64,000 bases of DNA from Methanospirillum stamsii (GTDB lineage: Archaea; Halobacteriota; Methanomicrobia; Methanomicrobiales; Methanospirillaceae): the NCBI RefSeq assembly GCF_046244385.1, contig NZ_CP176366.1:3224001-3288000 (forward strand). Direction: 5' to 3'. Positions 37,790-45,613 of the stretch are shown one piece after another (position 1 is the first letter of the stretch; every line of letters starts with the position of its first letter). Below the pieces are notes generated by a model. The model saw only the letters and a list, made by a program, of their open reading frames with translations, was not told where the DNA came from and searched no databases. Made by a program: the position numbers and the translations under genes.

Positions 37790-39679
37790 ATGAATGCAAG
37801 AAAAATATCAGGAATTATAATTATACTGTTATTTTTCAGTTTCATGCTAGCATTAGCATCAGCATCTCAAATTCCTTCATCGATTCCACTTCAAAAAAGT
37901 ATATCCTCATCAATTCCAAAGCCTTCTCTTCCCGTTTCCTATTCACCGATAATCTCCAGTCCATCAATAGCTAAACCTGTATTATCATCAACCCCGCTCG
38001 TTGTCAGAACTCCGGTTACCAGCAGTTTCCATGAAGAAAAAACACAAATGGAAGATACAATTGTAACCCAATCTTCAGAGATTCTTACACTCGACGGAAT
38101 CCAGATATTCCCTGAAGATAATATCTGGAATGTCCCGATTGATACAATGCCCGTCGATCCCCGTTCCGATGATTATATCAGATCAATGGGCGGAGATACC
38201 CAGACAGCAAAACCACAATTTTATTCCGGATTAAAAAATGGTGTTCCCTGGGGAATCCCATATAACGTTGTCCCAGGAGACCAACCTAAAGTAGATGTTA
38301 CAATCTACTATGAACATGAAAGTGATTGTGGTCCGTATCCTATTCCGGAAAATCCACTCATTCAACAGGATCATGACTTTCATATGCTTATCGTGGATAA
38401 AGAAAATGGCTATCTCTATGAATTAAATAAAGCAATCCAGCAGGCTGATGGAAACTGGACTGCCGGTTCTGGAGCAGTTTACAATCTTTCCAGCAATGAT
38501 TTGCGGACAATCTGTTTCACATCTGCAGATGCCGCTGGCCTTCCAATCCTACCAGGATTAGTCAGATATGAAGAAGTAGCAGCAGGGGAGATAAGACATG
38601 CCATCCGGACTACAGCCATCGATACTCAAAAAGCATTTGTCTGGCCGGCAAGACATTATGCATCAGATTTAACCAATCCGGAATATCCCCCGATGGGACA
38701 GAGATTCAGATTAAAATCATCCTTTGACACCTCCGGTTATCCGGACCAGGCACGGGTCATCATGGAAGCGATGAAAAAATATGGTGTTATTCTTGCAGAT
38801 AATGCCGGAGGCTCATGGGATTTATCCGGAGTTCCGGATGAACGCTGGGACAATGAAGCCCTTAAAACACTCCGGAATATCAAAGGAACAGATTTCGAAG
38901 CAGTGAATGTAACATCACTCATGATTCACCCGGATTCAGCTCAGGCACGAACATCAGTTACACCATCCCCCCTTACTCTCACTTCAGTAATGCCAAATTC
39001 AGCCCAGAATTATGGAGCAATTCCGGCAGTTAACCTTACCGGGAGCGATTTTACCCAAGGGATAAATATTTACCTGAATCTGACCGGACAGCCTGACATT
39101 TATGCAACAAATATCGATGTACAATCGTCAGAGTTTATTACCTGTAATTTCCCGATTACGGGTAAAATACCCGGTCAATGGGATATAATTGTAACCAATC
39201 CGGATGGAAGAACAATTAAACAGGATAACGGTTTTACTATCACCACATCAGAACAAGAACCTATTCAGTCAAAATTTTATGGGATTCCAGGTACAGAGAT
39301 ATTCCCTCTGACAATACAATTCATTGATGCATCAACCGGTTCTCCTTCAGCATGGCAATGGAATTTTGGTGACGGCAATAATTCAACAGAACAAAACCCA
39401 ATTCATACCTATAACACACCAGGGGTTTTCATCGTGCAATTAATCGTGGCGAATAATACTATTGAAATATCTGCCAGTTCAATCATGACTATTACAAATA
39501 CCAATCACCTAAGTGTTCAAAACAATGGATTCTCAAAAATATCCAATCCGGAAAATATCCTGAACAAAGAAGGACAAGTAAATGGTCCATCATTAGACTC
39601 CGGTTCAATCCCCGTCACCCGGGAACCAGTATATTCAAATCCGGTTATTCAAAGTAAGGCACTCAACGTGCTCAGATAA
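37790..39679 (+). CDS. Secreted surface protein with IPT/TIG and PKD domains
   Basis: A signal peptide (GIIIILLFFSFMLALASA) and a Ser/Pro-rich spacer precede a large domain at about 105-390 of unknown function with Trp- and Asp-rich motifs (FPEDNIWNVPIDTMP, DHDFHMLIVDKENGYLYEL, WPARHYASDLTNPEYPPMG, YGVILADNAGGSWDLSG). An IPT/TIG-like domain (LTSVMPNSAQNYG, near 395-480) and a PKD domain (FIDASTGSPSAWQWNFGDG, near 500-570) follow. No C-terminal membrane helix is present. The ATG at 37790 is well spaced from GTGGAGG, in preference to a GTG at 37775. The central domain resembles secreted proteins of soil bacteria by memory; possible carbohydrate-related role is a guess. Confidence 0.8.
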   Translation: MNARKISGIIIILLFFSFMLALASASQIPSSIPLQKSISSSIPKPSLPVSYSPIISSPSIAKPVLSSTPLVVRTPVTSSFHEEKTQMEDTIVTQSSEILTLDGIQIFPEDNIWNVPIDTMPVDPRSDDYIRSMGGDTQTAKPQFYSGLKNGVPWGIPYNVVPGDQPKVDVTIYYEHESDCGPYPIPENPLIQQDHDFHMLIVDKENGYLYELNKAIQQADGNWTAGSGAVYNLSSNDLRTICFTSADAAGLPILPGLVRYEEVAAGEIRHAIRTTAIDTQKAFVWPARHYASDLTNPEYPPMGQRFRLKSSFDTSGYPDQARVIMEAMKKYGVILADNAGGSWDLSGVPDERWDNEALKTLRNIKGTDFEAVNVTSLMIHPDSAQARTSVTPSPLTLTSVMPNSAQNYGAIPAVNLTGSDFTQGINIYLNLTGQPDIYATNIDVQSSEFITCNFPITGKIPGQWDIIVTNPDGRTIKQDNGFTITTSEQEPIQSKFYGIPGTEIFPLTIQFIDASTGSPSAWQWNFGDGNNSTEQNPIHTYNTPGVFIVQLIVANNTIEISASSIMTITNTNHLSVQNNGFSKISNPENILNKEGQVNGPSLDSGSIPVTREPVYSNPVIQSKALNVLR

Positions 39680-40081
39680 ATCTTACCACCTAATAGCGGA
39701 TTAGGATTGAAGGATAACTTTTTTCCATCAAGTGAAATCATCTGAATTGACTTTTTTTATGATTAGATAAAGACATTTTATAAGATTAATAGATAATCCG
39801 GAATCCCTCTAAATTCTCCCGGATTAGGCGTTTTCAAATTATTCAGGGTTTTTTTACAGGTAACATTTACAAAATCAATCTTCAGATACTTATATATTCT
39901 TCAATAATTATTTAGTCAGTTAAGGGGTGTTGTAATCATTTCTTCCGACACTTATCCCATTGGATATCAATCCAATAATGACAATAAAAAATATGGGCAA
40001 CAACAGGAAAATGTACCGGAAGGAAATAAAATAGTAGTTGACAGGATAGAGGAAACACTTATTCAAAATGATAAATCCAAA
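39680..40081. other. Intergenic region, possible hidden N-terminal coding extension
   Basis: No gene is recognised in the first 250 bases, apart from an inverted repeat listed separately. From about 39925 the reading frame of the next gene is already open (TYPIGYQSNN and so on) although it has no ATG, GTG or TTG start in that stretch; a strong GGGGTG lies at 39925. The real start of the double glycosyltransferase may therefore be a non-standard codon upstream. Confidence 0.4.
39794..39826. repeat. Inverted repeat, stem of eight pairs
   Basis: TAATCCGG is repeated inverted as CCGGATTA with a 17-base loop. It lies about 115 bases after the PKD gene stop. It could be a terminator-like hairpin or a protein-binding site; there is no T-run directly after it. 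Confidence 0.4.
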
Positions 40082-41674
40082 GTGAATGGAGAGATAAATA
40101 ATCCACTCTTGCTTCCAAATGAAAATCCTCCTGAAATGTTACGGTTTCTCCATTGTATCAATCGGGTGCTGGAATTAAAGAAGGGTGAATATAATCATAA
40201 TCTCGATGAAAATCTGGCAAAAGCAGAGATTGCCACGGTCATTCCCGCATATAATGAGGAACTGACCATCGGAATGGTGGTTCTGTTAAGTCTACAGCAT
40301 TCCAGCCGGGTTATTGTTGTTGATGATGGGTCCACTGACCGTACCAATGAGATTGCGAAATTGGCAGGTGCTGAAGTAATTCAACTTGATCCAAATAAAG
40401 GAAAAGCATTTGCCTTACGTATTGGAATAAACCATGCACGTGATCTAGGGTATCACATTATTGTTACCATTGATGGTAATGGCCTTTATAATCCAAACGA
40501 GATTCCATATCTCACTACCCTGCTTCTGGAAAACGAAGCAGACATTGTTATTGGAACCCGTTTTTTACGTAATCCGGATATTGTATCTTCTTATGTATTT
40601 ACCGATAAATATCCGGGATTTGTCGCATATGGAGATGGGGCTCATGATCTCCTGAAAGATTTCTTATGTCGGGCTGTTCCACAAACTAGCGTTACCCGGA
40701 TTCTAACTGAAAAAGGATTAAGAGTAGCCGAGATTCCTATTACGGTTCGGAAAAAAGAGAAAAGAACGGGATCTCTGAAAAACGTTGTAATTGCATTGCC
40801 TGCATATAACGAAGAAAAACATATCGCCGATGTAGTTACCGGAGCATTACAACATGCAAATACTGTTTTGGTAGTAGATGATGGATCAACCGATAAAACC
40901 GCTGAAGTTGCTGAAGAAGCGGGAGCTATTGTCATTAAACACCCCTCCAATCAAGGTTATGGTGCCGCATTAAAAACCATTTTTTCTATCTCCCGGAAAA
41001 TGGATGCTGAAGCATTGGTAACAATCGATGCAGATGGTCAGCATAACCCTTCAGATATAAAAAATTTACTTAAAAAACTAGAAAATGGGGCCGATGTTGT
41101 TATCGGTTCCCGTTTTCTGGAGATTTCAAGTATGATTCCAATTTACCGGCGATTTGGAATGAAGTTACTTGATCTGCTAACAACAGCAGCAGGAGTAAAC
41201 AAAATCACCGATAGTCAGAGTGGATTTCGTGCATACAACAAAAAAGCAATTCAGGACCTGCATCTCTCTTCCAAAGGAATGTCAGCCGGATCTGAAATTC
41301 TTATTCAGATAAGTGAGAGAAATCTCAACATAAAAGAGATTCCCATTAATGTACGATATGATATTGATGATACATCAACTCATAATCCGGTAGTGCATGG
41401 AATATCAGTATTTACGGATATTTTTGGCCAGATAAATTATAAACATCCTATTGTCATTTTAGACATTCCTGCAGCTTTTATTGCAATGATTGGAGTTACA
41501 ATCCTCTTTTTAACCCTATTTAGTGATGTTCAATTTATTAATTCGCAATTTTTTGTGGTTTCTCTTAGTCTGACTTTGATTGTTATAGGATCTATCATCG
41601 GAATGGAGGGTTTTATCTATAATTATTATATGAACCGGACAAAAGTTAGTAAATCTGAAAATATTATGGAATAA
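40082..41674 (+). CDS. Fusion of two GT2 (dolichyl-phosphate mannosyltransferase-like) domains with membrane tail
   Basis: The 530-residue protein has two GT-A domains in tandem. Domain 1 (about 50-225) has VIPAYNEELTIGMVV and VVDDGSTDRTNE, but its metal motif reads TIDGNGLYNP where TIDADGQHNP is expected, so it is probably inactive. Domain 2 (about 238-430) keeps ALPAYNEEKHIADVV, VVDDGSTDKTAE and TIDADGQHNP and the QSGFRAYNKKAI motif. Two C-terminal membrane helices (about 455-520) follow. Dolichyl-phosphate sugar synthases move sugars to lipid carriers. The GTG at 40082 has no ribosome binding site; the frame is open for a further 150 bases upstream. Confidence 0.82.
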   Translation: MNGEINNPLLLPNENPPEMLRFLHCINRVLELKKGEYNHNLDENLAKAEIATVIPAYNEELTIGMVVLLSLQHSSRVIVVDDGSTDRTNEIAKLAGAEVIQLDPNKGKAFALRIGINHARDLGYHIIVTIDGNGLYNPNEIPYLTTLLLENEADIVIGTRFLRNPDIVSSYVFTDKYPGFVAYGDGAHDLLKDFLCRAVPQTSVTRILTEKGLRVAEIPITVRKKEKRTGSLKNVVIALPAYNEEKHIADVVTGALQHANTVLVVDDGSTDKTAEVAEEAGAIVIKHPSNQGYGAALKTIFSISRKMDAEALVTIDADGQHNPSDIKNLLKKLENGADVVIGSRFLEISSMIPIYRRFGMKLLDLLTTAAGVNKITDSQSGFRAYNKKAIQDLHLSSKGMSAGSEILIQISERNLNIKEIPINVRYDIDDTSTHNPVVHGISVFTDIFGQINYKHPIVILDIPAAFIAMIGVTILFLTLFSDVQFINSQFFVVSLSLTLIVIGSIIGMEGFIYNYYMNRTKVSKSENIME

Positions 41675-42022
41675 AAAGAATTTTTTAGAGAAACTGTATA
41701 TGCAGGCAATGAACTGAGGATAGACAAAATTTCACTACGAACTAATGAGGCATTATTGGATTTCCAAATCAAAAATTTAAGAAACGACTCATAATATTTA
41801 ATCATGATGCCAAAAAACGCACTTGCTGAACCCTGCGGGATTTTCCTTAATTATTCTTGAAAGGAAGTTTAAAGTAATTTTTTAGATATCTGTTAGGTTC
41901 ACAGCTCATCTAAACCGATGACATATGCAGAACAATTTTTTCTTCTTTGGATTGTCATAACTCACTGGTAGGATGTTTCTCCTGGTTTATTGGGTTGATG
42001 TAAAAAATATTAATACAGAGGA
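41675..42022. other. Intergenic, nothing recognised
   Basis: About 350 bases between the glycosyltransferase and the antitoxin operator. It is AT-rich with no open frame of protein character and no RNA gene seen. A TATA-like stretch (AAAAAATATTAATAC, 42002-42016) at the right end is the likely antitoxin promoter. Confidence 0.4.
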
Positions 42023-42040
42023 AGTAAGATATGTCTTACT
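42023..42040. promoter_or_regulatory. Inverted-repeat operator in front of AbrB-type antitoxin gene
   Basis: AGTAAGA and TCTTACT form perfect 7-base arms separated by TATG. The site lies between a TATA-like stretch and the ATG at 42049, eight bases from the start, where binding would block transcription. Autoregulation by the antitoxin or the toxin-antitoxin complex is known for such systems; here it is inferred. Confidence 0.55.
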
Positions 42041-42048
42041 GATCTCAA

Positions 42049-42315
42049 ATGGAAATTGGCATTATTCGAATGAGCTCAAAGGGCCAGATTGTTATCCCCG
42101 CATCAATGAGAAAAGGTCTTTCGGAGGGGGAAAAGATGCTTGTGATTAAAGAAGGAGAACGTTTTATTCTTAAACCTCTTTCTGATTTGGAAGAATCTAT
42201 ACGAGAGGACATCATTTTTGCAGAAAAAACTGAAAAAGCTTTTGCAGATTATGAAAAGGGGAATTTCATCAAAAAAAGTGATGTTGATTTTATCAATAAT
42301 CTGTCATCATGGTAA
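42049..42315 (+). CDS. AbrB/MazE-type antitoxin
   Basis: The 88-residue protein starts with a swapped-hairpin DNA-binding domain (IIRMSSKGQIVIPASMRKGL, about 4-23, then GERFILKPL), the SpoVT/AbrB fold. The C-terminal half is charged and probably wraps around the toxin. It overlaps the start of a RelE-like toxin gene by seven bases, typical of an antitoxin-first pair. An inverted repeat just upstream is the likely operator. The TATA-like element is about 30 bases before the ATG, so the leader is short. Confidence 0.85.
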   Translation: MEIGIIRMSSKGQIVIPASMRKGLSEGEKMLVIKEGERFILKPLSDLEESIREDIIFAEKTEKAFADYEKGNFIKKSDVDFINNLSSW

Positions 42316-42557
42316 CCGTAGCATATAATCCATCCTTTGAAAAAAGCATACGAAAAATAAAAGATTACCAATTAAAGAAACGAATAAAAAACCAGATCTT
42401 AAGTATCATATACAATCCAGATATTGGAAAACCAATGCGATACAGTCGAAAAAATACTCGTGAGGTGTATATTCCGCCATTTCGATTATCTTACTATTAT
42501 GATTGACGAAGTGAACTTCTCGTGTTTCTTTCGCTTTATCATAAGGATGAACAATAA
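42309..42557 (+). pseudogene. RelE/ParE-like toxin gene with in-frame TGA
   Basis: The frame opens MVTVAYNPSFEKSIRKIKD and continues with REVYIPPFRLSYYYD, the central strand of the RelE fold, then meets TGA at 42504. Beyond it the same frame continues RSELLVFLSLYHKDEQ to a TAA at 42555, the usual C-terminal strand and end of RelE-like toxins. The full gene would encode 82 codons. The stop removes the last strand, where catalytic residues usually lie, so the toxin is probably dead while its antitoxin remains intact. Readthrough cannot be excluded by sequence alone. Confidence 0.8.
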
Positions 42558-42662
42558 TCTTAATCCATCATTTTCTTTGAAAACGGGATTTGGTAAAGAA
42601 CATCATGGATAAATAGACAAATTAAACTATATGTATTTTTACGAATATGTAATGAATTCAAC

Positions 42663-42977
42663 ATGACAAATAAAACAATACTTATTCAAGTACGGATTCC
42701 TGAAAACTTAGTAAGGATTATTGATACCTTACAGGATCAAGGAATCTATATGAATAGAACTGAAGTAATAATGGACGGGGTCAGACGGCTGGTTAAAGCA
42801 TATCAAACAGAAGATCTCCTCAAACTGGCCGTTTTCCGTTCCCTTCATGGAAAAAAGGGTACTACATCCTTTAGTGATATTGCATATGAATACGATCCAA
42901 TTGATGTAGAATCTGCAATTACAGAAGCATTTCACACTGATTCCATTGATGAGATTATTGATGAGGTCAGGAGATGA
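42663..42977 (+). CDS. Ribbon-helix-helix antitoxin
   Basis: The 104-residue protein has an N-terminal ribbon-helix-helix fold (ILIQVRIPENLVRIIDTLQD, MNRTEVIMDGVRRLVKAY), and an acidic C-terminal part that would bind the toxin. It overlaps the next gene, a PIN-domain protein, by four bases (ATGA). VapB-like antitoxins of this kind inhibit the ribonuclease and repress their own operon. AAACTATATGTATTTTTACG about 35 bases upstream includes a TATA-like stretch. Confidence 0.8.
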   Translation: MTNKTILIQVRIPENLVRIIDTLQDQGIYMNRTEVIMDGVRRLVKAYQTEDLLKLAVFRSLHGKKGTTSFSDIAYEYDPIDVESAITEAFHTDSIDEIIDEVRR

Positions 42978-43429
42978 TCCTTTTCGATTCTGACGTTCTT
43001 GCAATATGTCATTTTTTCACCCATGATTCCAGGTACATTATTACAAAACAATGTGTTGATGATCTGAAGAAGAACGGGATTGCAACTACGATATACAATC
43101 TATTCGAACTTGCAGGAATCCTTTCCTCCGGCGGAAAGGGAGAATTAGGAGAAAAAATTGTTAATACTTACCTCAATGCTAGAGATATTGAGGTTCTTTT
43201 TCCCAAAGTGGGATTTATTTCTGAAGATCATTTCTGGGAGGAATATTCCCGGGGTGTCATGGATGTGATTAAGCGAGGAATTCGATATGAAGATGCAAAG
43301 ATATTCTGGGTGGCAGAAATATATGAGGTATCTTTGATTATTACCTGGAATAAACGACATTTTTTAGAGAAAACCGCTGTTCCGGTTATGAGACCTGAAG
43401 AATGTTATAACCGCCCATCAATCAAATAA
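42974..43429 (+). CDS. PIN-domain toxin (VapC-like ribonuclease)
   Basis: The 151-residue protein has a PIN fold: MILFDSDVLAICHFF with the first Asp pair, a conserved Glu in YNLFELAGIL, Asp in GIRYEDAKIFWVAEI, and ITWNKRHF near the end, where the last canonical Asp is replaced by Asn. VapC-type enzymes cleave tRNA or other RNA. Pairing with a ribbon-helix-helix antitoxin supports a toxin-antitoxin role. The last substitution may weaken catalysis, although the fourth acidic residue varies in the family. Confidence 0.82.
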   Translation: MILFDSDVLAICHFFTHDSRYIITKQCVDDLKKNGIATTIYNLFELAGILSSGGKGELGEKIVNTYLNARDIEVLFPKVGFISEDHFWEEYSRGVMDVIKRGIRYEDAKIFWVAEIYEVSLIITWNKRHFLEKTAVPVMRPEECYNRPSIK

Positions 43430-43644
43430 ATTCATCAGGAATGTGGGGGGTTTATCCATCTCCCTTATATTCTGTTTGCTGCAATTCAATTACTAAATGC
43501 AGGGCGTATTCCATTTACATCCTTTCCTCCGTACATCATATCCACTAAATACGAAGGAAAAATTTCAAAAGATTGCGATATTTCCCTATTTGAAAACCGT
43601 TAATCAATTGGGTAGACAACGCCAATAAACAGGCAGAAATGGAA

Positions 43645-44061
43645 CTGAGAGAGAATGATGTAGGTTTTTATTGCAAAGACCGTTATCCCAGTAATATTAA
43701 AGGAGAGAAGGAAGTGATGGCTCTTCCTGGACCAGATATGTAAATTCATCGATGGCTGTAACTGTTGGTATATCTCCATGCTGCATAAGATAAACAAAAA
43801 ATTCATCCCAGTCCGGAAATGGAGCATGAAACAGTTAATCGCCCTTAAAGAATGTGGATAATTCAGATGATATTCGTTTTAATTACAAGTGTCTTGATTC
43901 TTCTCGAGCGAGGAGTCGTATTCCGCCAACCGGACTAATAAACTGGTCAATAAGTTCATTTTTCTGACTCTTCTCCGGCCATATAATATCAGGAGTTCAG
44001 CCTTATTATTATGAAATCTTCGAATGAGTGCAGATAATTCTGTTTTTCTATTTATAAACAG
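43645..44061 (-). pseudogene. Fragment of DUF234-type ATPase gene, third copy
   Basis: About 415 bases on the minus strand match the first 135 codons of the ATPase genes at 45.6-47.0 and 53.3-54.7 kb, with matching words such as TCCCAGTCCGGAAATGGAGC. The start codon is changed (CAT to CAG on the plus strand at 44059), a stop (TAA on the plus-strand complement, in the GATATGTAAATTC region) and further base changes break the frame, and the rest of the gene is absent. Its 5' flank keeps the right half of the operator found at the two intact copies. Confidence 0.75.
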
Positions 44062-44075
44062 ACTTAAAATTAGTA

Positions 44076-44087
44076 TACTTCAGAGTA
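44076..44087. promoter_or_regulatory. Remnant of ATPase operator
   Basis: TACTTCAGAGTA is identical to the outer half of the tandem operator at 54694-54705. The inner half here is degraded (GACTTAAAATTA), in line with the gene fragment it preceded. Confidence 0.5.
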
Positions 44088-44169
44088 TATCTATTTTAAA
44101 TACGAAAAGAGATTGATTTAGGGAGATAAATAAAATTTTTATAATGATACTTAAAATCAATCTACTATT

Positions 44170-44232
44170 TCCAATGTCATTGGATAAAATTATTCATTTC
44201 AATTGATCAATATTATCCAATCATAATGGATA
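44170..44232. promoter_or_regulatory. Two related inverted repeats upstream of DUF4143 ATPase gene
   Basis: TCCAAT-GTC-ATTGGA lies at 44170-44184 and TATCCA-n7-TGGATA at 44214-44232, both built around TCCAAT/ATTGGA. Between them is a perfect 10-base palindrome ATTGATCAAT (44202-44211). The three sites lie 35-95 bases before the ATG at 44267 and just upstream of a TATA-like AAAATATAT (44247-44255), so they are candidate operators for this gene. Confidence 0.4.
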
Positions 44233-44266
44233 GATTAATGAGTATTAAAATATATCAACTTTATAC

Positions 44267-45478
44267 ATGATTCTGAAAGATGATCTTTCACAGATTATCA
44301 GAGCTCAGAGAAAGAATATCAATAATCGCAATCAAGGTGTATTACGTCTGGATCTTAAAAAAATTCAGCCTTTGGAAAATTTTGCAATTATCATTTCTGG
44401 AATTCGAAGATGCGGAAAAAGTACACTTCTTCTGCAATCGATGAATAAAGCAGAAAAATTCAATTACCTGAACTTTGAAGATCCTCGTCTAACAGAGTTT
44501 GAGATTAGAGATTTTGAGATTCTTGAAGAAGTTTTTCTCAGAGATTTTGGAGAGAACGATCTCTATTATTTTGATGAAATCCAGAATCTCTCGAGATGGG
44601 AATTATATGTGCGATATCTTCTGGATAAACAAAAGAAAGTAGTAATCACAGGATCTAATGCATCTCTATTAAGTAGGGAACTTGGATCCAAACTTACTGG
44701 AAGAAACCTCCCCATCGAGTTGTTCCCATTTTCATATCAGGAATATCTGATATATTATAATCAAAAGCAATCTTCGAATTCTTTTCATGCTTATCTATTG
44801 TCAGGTGGTTTTCCGGAATACCTCAAAAATGGGATGGATGAAATTCTTCAAAATCTGTTACTTGATATTATTTCAAGAGACATTCTCCTTAGGAATTCTA
44901 TTAAAAATCCCCGTGTAATTACCGAAATTCTGGTTTATCTGCTTGGAAACATATCCCGGGAATTTACACTTACAAACCTTAAAAAAACCTTTACTTCAAT
45001 CGGATCGGTAACCACCATCGCATCTTATGTGGAATTCCTTGAAGATGCATATCTTATCTTTACTCTACCACGACATAGTTACTCTCTAAAAAGCAGGCAG
45101 ATCAATCCCAAAAAAGTATATAGCATAGATAATGGATTTATTCGGGCGAATTCAACCGGATTTTCAGAAGACTATGGTCGACTACTTGAAAACCTTGTAT
45201 TCATCGAATTACGCAAAAAATATCGAGAAATCTTTTATTTCAGAGAACAGGGCGAATGCGATTTTCTGGTGAAAGAAAAAACCAAGATAACTAAAGCAAT
45301 ACAAGTCTGTTATGAGGTTACTGGCAGGAATAAAGAGAGGGAATTAAAGGGACTATTAGAAGCGATGAATTTCTTTGAACTGAATGAGGGTTTTATCCTG
45401 ACATTCCAACAGGAAGATGAAATAATAATCGATGGGAAAAAGGTATTTCTTATTCCGGCTTGGAAGTATGACTACTAA
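44267..45478 (+). CDS. AAA ATPase with DUF4143 domain, intact copy
   Basis: The 403-residue protein has a P-loop (SGIRRCGKST, 44-53), Walker B (YYFDEIQNL, about 100-108), a sensor ITGSNASLLSRE, LTGRNLPIELFPFSYQEYL, and a C-terminal DUF4143 region (from about 200) ending with a REQGECDFLVKEK segment like nuclease-fold domains. Members of this family are widespread in archaea; their function is unknown, with a toxin or mobile-element link often proposed. The 3' 760 bases are repeated almost exactly at 52.4-53.2 kb. It converges on the second ATPase gene with a 135-base gap. Confidence 0.88.
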   Translation: MILKDDLSQIIRAQRKNINNRNQGVLRLDLKKIQPLENFAIIISGIRRCGKSTLLLQSMNKAEKFNYLNFEDPRLTEFEIRDFEILEEVFLRDFGENDLYYFDEIQNLSRWELYVRYLLDKQKKVVITGSNASLLSRELGSKLTGRNLPIELFPFSYQEYLIYYNQKQSSNSFHAYLLSGGFPEYLKNGMDEILQNLLLDIISRDILLRNSIKNPRVITEILVYLLGNISREFTLTNLKKTFTSIGSVTTIASYVEFLEDAYLIFTLPRHSYSLKSRQINPKKVYSIDNGFIRANSTGFSEDYGRLLENLVFIELRKKYREIFYFREQGECDFLVKEKTKITKAIQVCYEVTGRNKERELKGLLEAMNFFELNEGFILTFQQEDEIIIDGKKVFLIPAWKYDY

Positions 45479-45613
45479 TGGCGGAGTATCCCCCATCTTA
45501 TGGATTTCTTGTATTCTTTTAAAATAATAGGTTTTTTGTTATTGCTACGTGACTCTTGACCAGGAGTATACAAATCATAGATTAATTCAGCAATAAGCAT
45601 CATTAATTCTTAA
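45479..45613. other. Convergent intergenic spacer of ATPase module
   Basis: The 135-base spacer is repeated at 53153-53287 with small changes (GCGGAGTATCCCCCATCTTATG against GCGGAGTGTCCCCCATC), showing that the duplication covers both genes and the space between them. T-rich runs on both strands suit bidirectional termination. Confidence 0.5.

Noticed and set aside
42504..42506. TGA in RelE-like gene read as selenocysteine
   Set aside because: No selenocysteine insertion element is visible, the position is not a catalytic Cys in the family, and the Methanomicrobiales are not known for this system.
43600..43827. 75-codon frame on the minus strand
   Set aside because: It is the out-of-frame reading of the ATPase gene fragment and has no family character.
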